Notes: generated by a model from the sequence alone, not told the origin. DNA of 52,716 nt from an uncultured Eubacteriales bacterium (GCA_902792295.1 CADAZC010000026.1:1-52716), one strand, 5' to 3'; counted from the stretch's first letter, positions 35,318 through 44,075 are shown. A program made the numbers and translations.

Positions 35318-37167
35318 AGCGTGCGCTGAAAATCATTCTCATCTGTGTCCTTTGTGTCGGTTTGCTTGCCGGCGGTGTCTTTGCGTACCTGAAATTCCGC
35401 AAGGTTCCGCCCTGCGAGGTCTATCCCGCCATGCAGTGGATGATGTCGTATATGCCGAACCAGACGTATCTTTACGGCATCGTGACTTCGGACGCGTCGC
35501 AGGTCGTTCTGAAAAGCGCCGACCGCAACGTTCTGGAGATCCTTGTGAAGCCCGGCGATACCGTCACCGTCGGCGATCCTTTGCTGCGCTACGATGCGAC
35601 GCGCGCAGAGCTCTCCTTCGAGGAAAACAAGCTGGAGCTTGTCAAGCTTGAAAACAAGCTGCGCTCGGAATATGCCGAGTATAAGCGTTATGCCCGTACA
35701 GAGTACGAAAATCCGCTTCTGTCGCCCGTTCCGACCGCAGCGCCGCGCCGCGGCAGAGTCTTTGCGCATCTTTCGGACCGAATCATGCCCGATCTGAATT
35801 CGCCCGTGGGCGGCAGCGGATCGCAATCCGATCCGTTTGTGTATGAGATCGGCGCAAACGATCGCATCGTTTACCCGTTCCTTACGTCTTTGATTACTTC
35901 GGCGGCGGAGCACGGGACCGCGGTCTATGCGCGGATCATGCAGCCCGAAGCCGAGATCGCGGTTTCTGCCGCGCCCGACGGTGCGCTTACATTATCGGTC
36001 AAGGTCGAAAACGATACCGGCGTCGCAGATCTGGAGCATCCGAAAAGCGGCAACGGATCCGCGTCCGATCCAATCGTGTATGCATACGGCTCCGGCGCAG
36101 GCATACCAAACACATTTCTGGAAACACAGCGTGAAAGGGCAGCCGAACTGATGCGCGACTGGTTCGTAACGCTCAAGGCAGGTCGGTTCACCGTGGAATT
36201 CCGGTTCACGCCGGACGGAGCATTTTCGTTCGTCACCTCCGTAAAGCCTGTTCCGACGCCTACTCCGACACCGTCGCCTACGCCGACGCCGACCCCAACG
36301 CCTACGCCGACGCCCACGCCTACGCCGACGCCGACACCCACGCCCACGCCGACGTCCTCGCCGGACGGCACGGCTGCGCCGGATGCAACCGCAACACCTA
36401 CCCCGACACCCACGCCGTACTACGGCGGAGGCGGCGGCATGACAAAAGCGCAGCGCGAAGCATACGCCAATGAAATCGCGAAAGGTATCCGCGAAGATGA
36501 GCTTCGTTACCGTCAGCTTCTGCTCGACATTGAAAAGGCACAGCGCAGCGGACTGGACGGCATTTTGTATGCCGAAGTCAACGGGACGGTCATGCAGGTC
36601 AGGCAGCCGGACGAAGCAGCGAACGGCGAGGTGCTTGTGGAGATCCGCGGCGGTTCCGGGCTGCATATCAGCGTGATCGTCGGAGAAGACGAACTTGCCA
36701 AATATCCGGTCGGAACTGAGCTTTCCGGCTTCTCCTATCAGATGCAGAAAAACGTGACTGCGCGTGTTTCGAAAGTCGGTACAATGCCGATCAGCACGAA
36801 TTATTCCGGCAGCGGCAATCCGAACTCCTCCGGCTACCTTCTGGTGCTGGACGTCACGGGCGATGTCGTTCCCGGCATCGGTGAGTATATTGAGTTTTCA
36901 AACTTCTCCTCGCTGTACGAACAGGGCACGATTTATCTGCATGAAGCGTTTTTACGCGAAATCGACGGTGAAACCTGCGTGTTCGTCGTAAAGGGCGAAA
37001 CGCTCGAAAAGCGCGTTGTGAAAACCGGCAGCCGGATGAACGAGTACGTGGAACTGATCGGGATGCCGATCACGCCTGAGGACCGCATCGCGTTCCCCTA
37101 CGACAAGAACTGCAAAGAAGGCAGTCCCGTCGAGGACGCAAAGGGCGGCATATATTACGGCTGGTAA
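35314..37167 (+). CDS. Second HlyD-like adaptor, with Pro-Thr repeat in place of the usual hairpin
   Basis: A 617-residue membrane-anchored adaptor (membrane segment about 5-25). A first half-lipoyl segment (about 50-100, [18 protein letters not shown]) is followed by a large insert with two similar blocks containing [14 protein letters not shown] and [15 protein letters not shown] (PT)n tract runs at about 311-350, and a Gly-rich GGGGG segment and a short helix ([20 protein letters not shown]) follow. The second lipoyl half ([20 protein letters not shown]) and beta-barrel then resume. Normal adaptors have a long coiled coil at this place. It overlaps the ATPase gene and precedes the permease by 12 nt. 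Confidence 0.82.
   Translation: MKRALKIILICVLCVGLLAGGVFAYLKFRKVPPCEVYPAMQWMMSYMPNQTYLYGIVTSDASQVVLKSADRNVLEILVKPGDTVTVGDPLLRYDATRAELSFEENKLELVKLENKLRSEYAEYKRYARTEYENPLLSPVPTAAPRRGRVFAHLSDRIMPDLNSPVGGSGSQSDPFVYEIGANDRIVYPFLTSLITSAAEHGTAVYARIMQPEAEIAVSAAPDGALTLSVKVENDTGVADLEHPKSGNGSASDPIVYAYGSGAGIPNTFLETQRERAAELMRDWFVTLKAGRFTVEFRFTPDGAFSFVTSVKPVPTPTPTPSPTPTPTPTPTPTPTPTPTPTPTPTPTSSPDGTAAPDATATPTPTPTPYYGGGGGMTKAQREAYANEIAKGIREDELRYRQLLLDIEKAQRSGLDGILYAEVNGTVMQVRQPDEAANGEVLVEIRGGSGLHISVIVGEDELAKYPVGTELSGFSYQMQKNVTARVSKVGTMPISTNYSGSGNPNSSGYLLVLDVTGDVVPGIGEYIEFSNFSSLYEQGTIYLHEAFLREIDGETCVFVVKGETLEKRVVKTGSRMNEYVELIGMPITPEDRIAFPYDKNCKEGSPVEDAKGGIYYGW
36253..36357 (+). repeat. 6-nt-unit tandem repeat encoding (Pro-Thr)n
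   Basis: An imperfect tandem array of CCNACG/CCNACA hexamers codes for about 17 Pro-Thr pairs within the second adaptor. Synonymous third bases vary, so it is not freshly expanded, but slippage could change length in whole codon pairs without altering frame. Confidence 0.85.
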
Positions 37168-37179
37168 GGAGGACGCGAT

Positions 37180-38395
37180 ATGCTGGAAAATTTCCGCGAG
37201 GCCTTCGACGGCATTCGCTCCCACAAATTGAGAAGCGCGCTGACGATGCTGGGCATCATCATCGGCATTGCAAGCATCATCGCGATCTCCTCCACGATCA
37301 TGGGCACGAACGAGCAAATCAAACAGAATCTGGTCGGTTCCGGCTCGAACGTCGTGACCGTCCGCCTGTATCAGGGCGATTACCCGTTCGACAGCGCATG
37401 GAATACGCCGCCGGACTACATTCCCGCGCTGACAAACGACGCGCTTGAAGAGATCCGCGGCGTTCCGGAGGTTGTTTCCGCTGCATATTATGCCCAGCGC
37501 GACGCTTACGGTCAGATCCGGTGCGGAAGCAAGGCTTTGAGCGCAGGTACGGTTTACGGCGTGGACGGATCGTACCTGTCGGTGTACGGCTATACCGTCC
37601 GCATCGGACGCGGCTTCACCGACAACGACTGCAGCCGGTTCCGCAAGGTTGCGATGATTGACGAAACGGTCTCCGCCGCGCTGTTTTCCGGCGCGAATCC
37701 GGTCGGCGAAACGATCGATATCTGCGGCGAACCCTATGAGTTCACGCGTGCGTCGGACTTTCGTCCTACCGTGAGCACGCTGGAAGAATACTTCACCTAC
37801 AACCAGTCGACCGGCGGAAAGGTGCTGATTCCGTTTTCCACCTGGCCGGTGCTGTTTCGCTATGACGAGCCGCGCTCGCTTGTGCTTCGTGCCGTGAACA
37901 CCGATTCCATGACGGCAGCCGGCAGAAAGGCCGAGGAGATCCTGAACGGAACGATTCAGAAGGAGAATCCGGAAATCCGCTATAAAAGCGAGGACCTTCT
38001 CGAACAGGCAAAGAATCTGCAGGAGCTTTCAAGCGCCACGAACCGCCAGCTCATTCTTGTTGCGGGTATCTCGTTGGTTGTCGGCGGCATCGGCGTCATG
38101 AACATCATGCTGGTGTCGGTCACCGAACGTACGCCGGAAATCGGTCTGAAGAAAGCGCTCGGTGCACGCAGGCGGCGCATCTCCGCGCAGTTCCTGATTG
38201 AAGCGGGCGTACTGACCTGTCTCGGCGGCATTCTCGGCGTGCTTTTCAAAGATGTCGGGCGTTCCGATCTTTATCAGTTGGTACATCGTCGCCGCAACCG
38301 TCGTGTTCTCGTTCATCATCGGCATGTTCTTCGGCGCGATCCCCGCATACCGCGCGGCGCGTCTCGATCCGATCGAAGCGCTTCGGCACGAATAA
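37180..38395 (+). pseudogene. MacB-like ABC permease, frame broken near 38248
   Basis: The frame from 37180 encodes an N-terminal cytoplasmic/membrane start (MLENFREAFDGIRSHKLRSA, helix about 21-40), a MacB periplasmic core domain and the second membrane helix with VVGGIGVMNIMLVSVTERTPEIGLKKALGA. After LGGILGVLF the family sequence resumes in another frame at KMSGVPIFISW and ends PAYRAARLDPIEALRHE at 38395, a textbook MacB/FtsX terminus. Most of one membrane helix (perhaps 15-25 residues) is absent and the net loss is 2 mod 3. Read as it stands, the protein loses its last helix and the exporter should not assemble. Confidence 0.85.
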
Positions 38396-38406
38396 ACATC
38401 CTTATG

Positions 38407-38433
38407 AAGCTCCCTTTGCGGGGAGCTTTTTTC
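38407..38433 (+). terminator. Terminator of the export operon
   Basis: An 8-bp stem AAGCTCCC / GGGAGCTT with a 6-nt loop, followed by TTTTTT. It lies 11 nt after the natural permease stop at 38395, confirming that 38395 is the original end of the gene. Confidence 0.85.
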
Positions 38434-38499
38434 TTTCCGGTTTATGGGACAGATCTCGTGCGATACTGGTCCCGAAAGACCGGAAAGGAGGACTTTTGT

Positions 38500-38704
38500 A
38501 TGACAAAACAACCGGACGGAAAACTGAAGATCCTGTATGTAAAGGATATCCTGGAGCAGACGCAGAAGGAGGGGCGCGCGATCACGATGCGCGAGCTGTT
38601 ATAGCGTGTCGGATGATATCCGGCTTCTACGGCAGTACGGGCTTCCGGTCGTGTGCATCCGGCGCGGAAGGCAAACGGCGTATTCGCTGAAAAATACGCC
38701 TTGA
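38500..38704 (+). pseudogene. Small HTH (WYL-regulator N-terminal-like) gene with internal frame break near 38600
   Basis: An excellent site (AAAGGAGGACTTTTGT) precedes an ATG at 38500. The first 34 codons (KLKILYVKDILEQTQKEGRAI, TMREL) resemble the start of WYL-type DeoR-like winged helix regulators, ending in TAG at 38604. The expected continuation is found in another frame from 38603 (SVSDDIRLLRQYGLPVV, GRQTAYSLKNTP), ending at 38704. About 14 residues between them are missing, net loss 2 mod 3. No WYL domain follows, so even the unbroken gene would have been HTH-only or 3'-truncated. Confidence 0.65.
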
Positions 38705-38707
38705 CTG

Positions 38708-38736
38708 TGGACAAAGCATCCAAAACGCGGTATACT
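38708..38736 (+). promoter_or_regulatory. Promoter of pepF
   Basis: TGGACA (38708-38713), 17 nt, TATACT (38731-38736), followed by an AAAGGAGAAAC site before the pepF ATG at 38767. Confidence 0.75.
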
Positions 38737-38766
38737 GTTTCCGAATAAAACAAAGGAGAAACAAAC

Positions 38767-40548
38767 ATGCAGGCAAGAAAAGACATGGACCCGAAATTCC
38801 AATGGGACTTTACGCACATGTACGCAAGCGACGAGGTCTGGGAAGCGGAACTGAACCGCTGCGTTGCGGACCTTCCGAAGATCGCGGCGATCGAAGGCAC
38901 GCTCGGCACCTCGCGCGAAGCGTTCAAGGCGGGCATCGACACGGTCAATGAGATCGCCGAGCGTCTTGAAAACGTATTCATCTACGCGAACCTCCATCGC
39001 TGCGCGGACGGTTCCGAACCGAAGCACCAGGAGATGGATCAGAAGGCAATGGGCGCATACGTGCGGTTTTCCAGCGCGCTCGCGTTCATGGATCCGGAGA
39101 TCCTTGCAATCCCCGAAGAAACGCTCAAGGCGTTTCTGGAGCCCGAGGAGATGAAACCCTACCGCTTCTATATCGAGAATCTCACCCGTTCCCGCGAGCA
39201 TTGCCTCGACGCACAACGTGAGCGCATGCTGGCGATGCTCGGCGACGCCGCGCAGACGCCGTCCGACGCCTATGAAATGCTGACGAACGTCGATATGGAG
39301 CTGCCGAAGATCCACGACGCGGAGGGCAACGAAGTCCAGCTTACCGCCGGCAACTTCGGCGTATACCGTGAGAGCCCGGTCCGCGCGGTTCGCGAGGAAG
39401 CGTTCAACGCCATGTTCGGCACGTATAAGAAGTACATCAACACGTTCGCGGCGCTGTACGGCGGCAACGTAAAGCAGGACCAGTTCATGGCGAACGTCCG
39501 CGGGTTTTCGAGCGCATGCGAGGCGGCGCTGTTCCGCAACAACATTCCGGTGTCGGTGTACGACAGTCTGATCGAAGCGGCGCACGACAGTCTCCCCACC
39601 ATGCGCGAATACCTCGAGCTCCGCAAGGAAGTGCTCGGTCTTGAAAAGATCGACATGTACGACCTCTACTGCCCGATGGTCAAGGATGTGGACTTCAAGG
39701 TTCCGTTCGAAGAGGCGAAGAAGCTCGTCAAGGAAGCGACGAAACCGCTCGGCGAGGGATATCAGAAGCTTCTCGACAAAGCGTATTCCGAGAACTGGAT
39801 GGACGTTTACGAGAACAAGGGCAAGCGCAGCGGCGCGTTCTCCTGCGGCGTATTCGGCGTGCATCCCTATGTGCTCTTAAACTACACCGATGCGCTCGAC
39901 GACGCCTACACCGTGGCGCACGAGCTCGGTCATGCGATGCACTCCTATAAGTCCGACAGCACGCAGGACTACCTGAACCACAGCTACTGCATCTTCGTCG
40001 CAGAGGTCGCCTCCACGGTCAACGAGGTGCTTCTGACCAAGTACCTCCTCGCGACCGAGACCGATAAGGCGCGCCGCGCATACGTGCTCAACCACTTCCT
40101 CGAGGGCTTCCGCACGACGCTGTTCCGTCAGACGCTGTTCGCCGAATTCGAGCGCAAGGCGCACGAAGCGTATCAGAACGGCGAACCGCTGACCGCCGAA
40201 AAGCTGACGGGCATTTACCGTTCGCTCGTCGAGCTGTATTACGACGGCGCGGAAGTGCCGGAGAACATCGCCTACGAATGGGCGTTCATCCCGCACTTCT
40301 ACAACGCGTTCTACGTCTTCCAGTACGCAACCGGATTCTCGAGCGCGGTCGCGATCGCGTCGCACATCTTCGAGACCGGCGACGCCGAGGGATATCTCAA
40401 GTTCCTCACCACCGGCGGCAGCGACTATCCGCTGAACGAGCTGAAGCTCGCCGGCGTCGATCTTACCAGTCCTCAGCCGGTCAAGGACGCGCTGAAGGTC
40501 TTCGGCGATTCCGTCCGCGAACTTCGTGCGCTTCTCAAGGAGCTGTAA
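38767..40548 (+). CDS. pepF: Oligoendopeptidase F (M3 family)
   Basis: A 593-residue cytoplasmic metallopeptidase. The zinc motif HELGHAMHS lies in TVAHELGHAMHSYKSD (about residue 385), with the third ligand Glu in FVAEVASTVNEVL. The N-terminal helical region and the C-terminal SSAVAIASHIFETGD, YPLNELKLAGVDL blocks are typical of PepF/M3B. Length is normal. It is monocistronic, with its own promoter and a strong terminator. It hydrolyses short peptides. Confidence 0.95.
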   Translation: MQARKDMDPKFQWDFTHMYASDEVWEAELNRCVADLPKIAAIEGTLGTSREAFKAGIDTVNEIAERLENVFIYANLHRCADGSEPKHQEMDQKAMGAYVRFSSALAFMDPEILAIPEETLKAFLEPEEMKPYRFYIENLTRSREHCLDAQRERMLAMLGDAAQTPSDAYEMLTNVDMELPKIHDAEGNEVQLTAGNFGVYRESPVRAVREEAFNAMFGTYKKYINTFAALYGGNVKQDQFMANVRGFSSACEAALFRNNIPVSVYDSLIEAAHDSLPTMREYLELRKEVLGLEKIDMYDLYCPMVKDVDFKVPFEEAKKLVKEATKPLGEGYQKLLDKAYSENWMDVYENKGKRSGAFSCGVFGVHPYVLLNYTDALDDAYTVAHELGHAMHSYKSDSTQDYLNHSYCIFVAEVASTVNEVLLTKYLLATETDKARRAYVLNHFLEGFRTTLFRQTLFAEFERKAHEAYQNGEPLTAEKLTGIYRSLVELYYDGAEVPENIAYEWAFIPHFYNAFYVFQYATGFSSAVAIASHIFETGDAEGYLKFLTTGGSDYPLNELKLAGVDLTSPQPVKDALKVFGDSVRELRALLKEL

Positions 40549-40560
40549 TTGCAATCGGAA

Positions 40561-40587
40561 AGAGCCGCTTCACGCGGCTCTTTTTTT
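40561..40587 (+). terminator. pepF terminator
   Basis: An 8-bp stem AGAGCCGC / GCGGCTCT with a TTCAC loop and a run of seven T. Confidence 0.9.
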
Positions 40588-40594
40588 GATGCGC

Positions 40595-40623
40595 TTGCGG
40601 GTTATCAGACGGTGTGTTATAAT
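40595..40623 (+). promoter_or_regulatory. Promoter of the M15 lipoprotein gene, adjacent to its start codon
   Basis: TTGCGG (40595-40600), 17 nt, extended -10 TGTTATAAT (TATAAT 40618-40623). Only 7 nt lie between the -10 and the ATG at 40631, so the mRNA is probably leaderless. Confidence 0.8.
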
Positions 40624-40630
40624 GCTTTGT

Positions 40631-42004
40631 ATGAAACGCATTCTTTGTACAATCGTATCGGTACTTCTGCCCTGCTGCATGCTCTTTGCATGCGGTACGC
40701 CCGCGCCCGAGCCGGCGCCTTCGGCTGCCGAAACGCCCGCCGCTCCGGTTGCGGAATCCGAGGTCATTGCGGAAACCGCTGTGACACAGGCGCCTACGCA
40801 GCCGCCGCTTCCGACGCTGCCGCCGACGCCCGACCCCACGCCCACGCCCGAACCGACCGCAACGCCGACCCCGACCCCGACGCCCGAGCCGGATCCGATC
40901 ACATTCATCGCATCCGAGGACATGCCCCTGCCGAATCCGGACGGTCCGATCCTGAAGGGACATCCGTTCACGATCGACGGCACGGTGCGTTCGGTCGCGC
41001 CGCTGACACGGGTGCACGCAGTCATCGAAAACCGCAGCGGCAAAGTCGTCCGCGAGGCGGAACAGGTGTTTGCGGCAAGCGAGAACGTCACCGAATACCG
41101 GCTTTTGGACATCACCTTTTCCAAAGATATCGAGTGCCTCTCCGAAAAGCTCCACTTTGAAAAGCTGAGCGCGGGCGGGTACACGCTTGCGCTTTCCGCG
41201 GAGGACGCCGCGGGGCACAGCGCGCTGCTTGCAAGCGCGGATTTCACAATCACCGCCGAGCGCAAGGTGCAGCTTCTTCCCAACAACCTGCGCGGCAACT
41301 ACACAACGGCGCTGGCGTTCTTCGGCTCGCCGGAGAAGTTCCTGTTCCGGTACAATTTCCAGCCCGATTCGCTGAAGATCACGGTTGACACCGCATGGCG
41401 CGACAAGTATGATGCCGAAGCGCTTGTGATCAACGGAAAAAAATGGCGCTGTCACGTCGATGCAGTCCCGTACTTTGAACAGGCGGGACGCTACATGGAG
41501 AGCACATATATCCGCGTGCACGGCGCACATCTGGACACCGGCGCGGTATGCTTGAAGGACCTTGTGACGTTCAACGGCACGATCGTGCGGCGGTTTGTCA
41601 ATTCCGGCGCGTTCGTAAGCCATCATTCCTTCGGCACCGCGGTCGACATCAACGCCTATACGCCGAGCCACCGCGACGTGCTTTCTAACCGCGAAAAGAT
41701 CTATCATGAGGTCCACGACAATCTGACCTATAACGGCATTGTCGAGGTCAAGGGAAAACAGTGCTATGATTTTACCTACACCGGAAGCGCGTCGAAGGGC
41801 TTAAAGGGCGTGCCCGAGCCGCTGATGAACTATCTCCTCTATGAGCTTGCGTTCTATCGCGCCGGATTCTCGTGGGGGCTCTATTACCCGCACACCTGCG
41901 ACGCGATGCACTTTTCGCTTTCCGAGCTCTCCCCCTCCTATTTCACGGAGGGACAATACGCGCTTCGCAAAGTCTTTACCTACATCGAAGACGCCGAGCC
42001 GTAA
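40631..42004 (+). CDS. M15-type D-Ala-D-Ala carboxypeptidase-like lipoprotein
   Basis: A 457-residue lipoprotein: lipobox LFAC with Cys21, a long Pro/Thr/Glu linker to about residue 90, an Ig-like beta domain, and a C-terminal peptidase M15 domain. Zinc residues appear in SHHSFGTAVDIN (331-342; the HxxxxxxD motif) and in HTCDAMHFSL (His427 as third ligand). M15C enzymes trim peptidoglycan stem or cross-bridge peptides. No ribosome binding site precedes the ATG; its -10 box is 7 nt upstream. An in-frame ATG at 40622 would overlap the -10. Confidence 0.87.
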   Translation: MKRILCTIVSVLLPCCMLFACGTPAPEPAPSAAETPAAPVAESEVIAETAVTQAPTQPPLPTLPPTPDPTPTPEPTATPTPTPTPEPDPITFIASEDMPLPNPDGPILKGHPFTIDGTVRSVAPLTRVHAVIENRSGKVVREAEQVFAASENVTEYRLLDITFSKDIECLSEKLHFEKLSAGGYTLALSAEDAAGHSALLASADFTITAERKVQLLPNNLRGNYTTALAFFGSPEKFLFRYNFQPDSLKITVDTAWRDKYDAEALVINGKKWRCHVDAVPYFEQAGRYMESTYIRVHGAHLDTGAVCLKDLVTFNGTIVRRFVNSGAFVSHHSFGTAVDINAYTPSHRDVLSNREKIYHEVHDNLTYNGIVEVKGKQCYDFTYTGSASKGLKGVPEPLMNYLLYELAFYRAGFSWGLYYPHTCDAMHFSLSELSPSYFTEGQYALRKVFTYIEDAEP

Positions 42005-42014
42005 CGGACAGGAC

Positions 42015-42047
42015 GCAAAACAGGCACGAAACCCGTGCCTGTTTTTT
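42015..42047. terminator. Bidirectional terminator
   Basis: A 10-bp stem AACAGGCACG / CGTGCCTGTT with a 5-nt loop and T-rich 3' flank on the plus strand. It separates the M15 gene from the converging msrC. Confidence 0.87.
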
Positions 42048-42055
42048 GATTTGCC

Positions 42056-42502
42056 TTAAATATTCTGTTCGATCACGCGCGCAAGCCGCTCCATGCCCTC
42101 CCGGTCCGCTTCCGTAAACCGTGCAGGCGACGGACTGTCCAGATCGAGCACGCCGAACACCGCGTCGTCCCGTTTCAGCGGCACGACCAGTTCCGAGCGC
42201 GACGCCGAGTCGCAGGCGATGTGCCCCGCAAACGCGTGTACGTCCGGTACCAGCTGCGAGCGGTTTTCCCGCACGGCGGCGCCGCAGACCCCGCGCGAAA
42301 CCGGGATCTCGATGCACGCGGGCCTGCCCTGAAACGGCCCAAGAACCAGCGTTTCACCCTCCAAAAGATAGAACCCCGCCCAGTTCAGATCCGCAAGCGT
42401 GTCGAAGATCAGCGCGGAAACGTTCGCAAGGTTCGCGATCCGGTGCGGTACGCCGGAAATCAGCGCTTCCGCCTGTGCGATCAAGGCGTCATAATCGGTC
42501 AT
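42056..42502 (-). CDS. msrC: Free methionine-(R)-sulfoxide reductase (GAF-domain fRMsr)
   Basis: A 148-residue single-domain GAF protein with LADLNWAGFYLL, LVLGPFQGRPACIEI, GVCGAA and HIACDSASRSELVVP. The three cysteines are those of fRMsr, which reduces free methionine-R-sulfoxide through a disulfide relay. AAGGAG lies 8 nt before the ATG at 42502. A promoter at 42534-42562 serves this gene alone, and the terminator at 42015-42047 ends it. Confidence 0.92.
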   Translation of the reverse strand: MTDYDALIAQAEALISGVPHRIANLANVSALIFDTLADLNWAGFYLLEGETLVLGPFQGRPACIEIPVSRGVCGAAVRENRSQLVPDVHAFAGHIACDSASRSELVVPLKRDDAVFGVLDLDSPSPARFTEADREGMERLARVIEQNI

Positions 42503-42533
42503 ATTGCGGTCTCCTTCCGTTTTCTGCACCGGT

Positions 42534-42562
42534 ATTGTATCATGCTCCCGGCGGGAAGTCAA
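42534..42562 (-). promoter_or_regulatory. Promoter of msrC
   Basis: TTGACT (42557-42562), 17 nt, TACAAT (42534-42539) with TG upstream. ACCGGT follows the -10 directly, as it does at the zinc-ribbon promoter 45649-45677. Confidence 0.8.
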
Positions 42563-42572
42563 ACGGCGGCGC

Positions 42573-42600
42573 TTGCTTTTCGAACGTATCATGGTATAAT
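42573..42600 (+). promoter_or_regulatory. Promoter of lipoprotein gene 42649-44028
   Basis: TTGCTT (42573-42578), 16 nt, TATAAT (42595-42600). The leader holds a small GGGCAATCGCCC hairpin and an AAGGAG site. Confidence 0.75.
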
Positions 42601-42648
42601 TTATAAAAGGGCAATCGCCCGAAAACAAAAGCAAGGAGAATGCCGTCG

Positions 42649-44028
42649 ATGAAACGCTTTCTGATCCTGATCCTTTCCCTCCTTCTCTTCGTCGGAACTG
42701 TTGCTTGCGGCGAAAAAGACCAACCGGAAGAACAGCCGAAACCCGCGGCGGACGCCGCGTCCGCACCCGCAGAGGAACCTGCATCCGCGCTCGCGGAGAA
42801 CCCCTCCGAACCCTCGGATCCGAACCCGGCCGTTGAACCCGCTCCGGCGTTCCCGGCCGGCAATTATGCGCTTCAGGCATATCGTGTCGGCGGCGTTGTG
42901 CTCGAGGGCGAAATGATGACTTCGTCCGGTATCGCGGGAACGCTGACGCTGAACGCCGACCGCACCGGCACGCTGGTCATAACGGGGCAGGAGATCCGGT
43001 TTGAATGGACGGACGACGGGAGCATCCTGCTCGCCGGAATGCCGTATTATTCCATGGCGCTTACCGAGGACGGCGCAATCGAGTTTTCGATGGGCGAAGC
43101 CGTGATGGTCTTCCGCGGCGACACGGATTCCGCGCCCTCCGTCGTCGAAGTTCCGGCAACCGAAGCGCCGGCCGCGACGGAAGCGCCGGTTGTAACGGAA
43201 GCACCGGTTGTGACCGAAGCGCCAGCTGTTTCCGGCGGCGAATTCCCCGGCGCACCGTACGGCGACAGCGACGGCAAAGTGAGCCGCACGACGCTTGCCG
43301 GGCTGTATCGCTGGATGCGCGAATTGCCCTCCGCCTTCCTCTATGCGCTGACGTTCGACGAGATCGGCGCGGCGGCGGGCAAGCAGGGCTGCGACAGCCG
43401 CAACAACGACGGAAAAACGCACTCTGCGACCTGGTGCGACGATCAGAACGACGTCGTCACCGTGACGTTTAAGCTGCAGAATGACGGGACCTGGGCGTGC
43501 AGCGCGATCACGATCTCCGGCATCAAGAGCAGCGAGTACAACGCCGCGGACATCTCCGGGTTCCCGAAGCTTGCCAGCAGCACCCCCGCGGGCACGAACC
43601 CGACGGAATCTGCGACGTTTGCAATCAAGGTCGGCTTCTCCGGTCCGAAGGTCGACGTGACGGCGCAGCTGCCGGTGAAGAACTGGTATCCGAACGCGCG
43701 GAGCAGCACGCTGTATATCTACTGCGCACCCCGCGCCGAAAAGGCAGATTACAGCCAATCGTACATCAGGATCGAGTGCAAGGAATCGCTCGAAAAGATC
43801 GACTTCTACAAGGATAAGTTCGAGAATCTTCAGGAGCTTGCGCCGCGCACGATCGGCGGGATCGAAATGGCGGGCCGGTCCTACCGCGACGTCGGTATGG
43901 ACTGGATCGAATACTACGGCGAGATCGCCGAGGGCGTATGGGTCAGCATCAAGCTGACGGGCGTCGATTTCTCCGAAGGCACCGAAACCGAAGCGCTTGT
44001 TCTGGGGCTGACGTTTGCAAAGCAATAA
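42649..44028 (+). CDS. Lipoprotein of unknown function
   Basis: A 459-residue lipoprotein with signal and lipobox VGTVAC (Cys20), then an Ala/Pro/Glu-rich linker. A first small beta-rich module (about 70-160, LTLNADRTGTLVITGQEIRF, typical of unnamed clostridial lipoproteins) is followed by an Ala/Pro/Thr/Val linker with TEAPVVTEAPVV repeats. The second globular domain (from about 205) has four Cys in all and no recognised catalytic motif. The second ATG (42649) is chosen because AAGGAG lies 10 nt before it; the first ATG (42640) is only 1 nt from that site. Not recognised further. Confidence 0.75.
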   Translation: MKRFLILILSLLLFVGTVACGEKDQPEEQPKPAADAASAPAEEPASALAENPSEPSDPNPAVEPAPAFPAGNYALQAYRVGGVVLEGEMMTSSGIAGTLTLNADRTGTLVITGQEIRFEWTDDGSILLAGMPYYSMALTEDGAIEFSMGEAVMVFRGDTDSAPSVVEVPATEAPAATEAPVVTEAPVVTEAPAVSGGEFPGAPYGDSDGKVSRTTLAGLYRWMRELPSAFLYALTFDEIGAAAGKQGCDSRNNDGKTHSATWCDDQNDVVTVTFKLQNDGTWACSAITISGIKSSEYNAADISGFPKLASSTPAGTNPTESATFAIKVGFSGPKVDVTAQLPVKNWYPNARSSTLYIYCAPRAEKADYSQSYIRIECKESLEKIDFYKDKFENLQELAPRTIGGIEMAGRSYRDVGMDWIEYYGEIAEGVWVSIKLTGVDFSEGTETEALVLGLTFAKQ

Positions 44029-44041
44029 CCACGGCATACAA

Positions 44042-44075
44042 AAATACCGCCGCGCAAATGCGCGGCGGTATTTTT
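44042..44075. terminator. Bidirectional terminator
   Basis: A perfect 14-bp stem AAATACCGCCGCGC / GCGCGGCGGTATTT with an AAAT loop. It lies between converging genes and can serve both. Confidence 0.9.
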
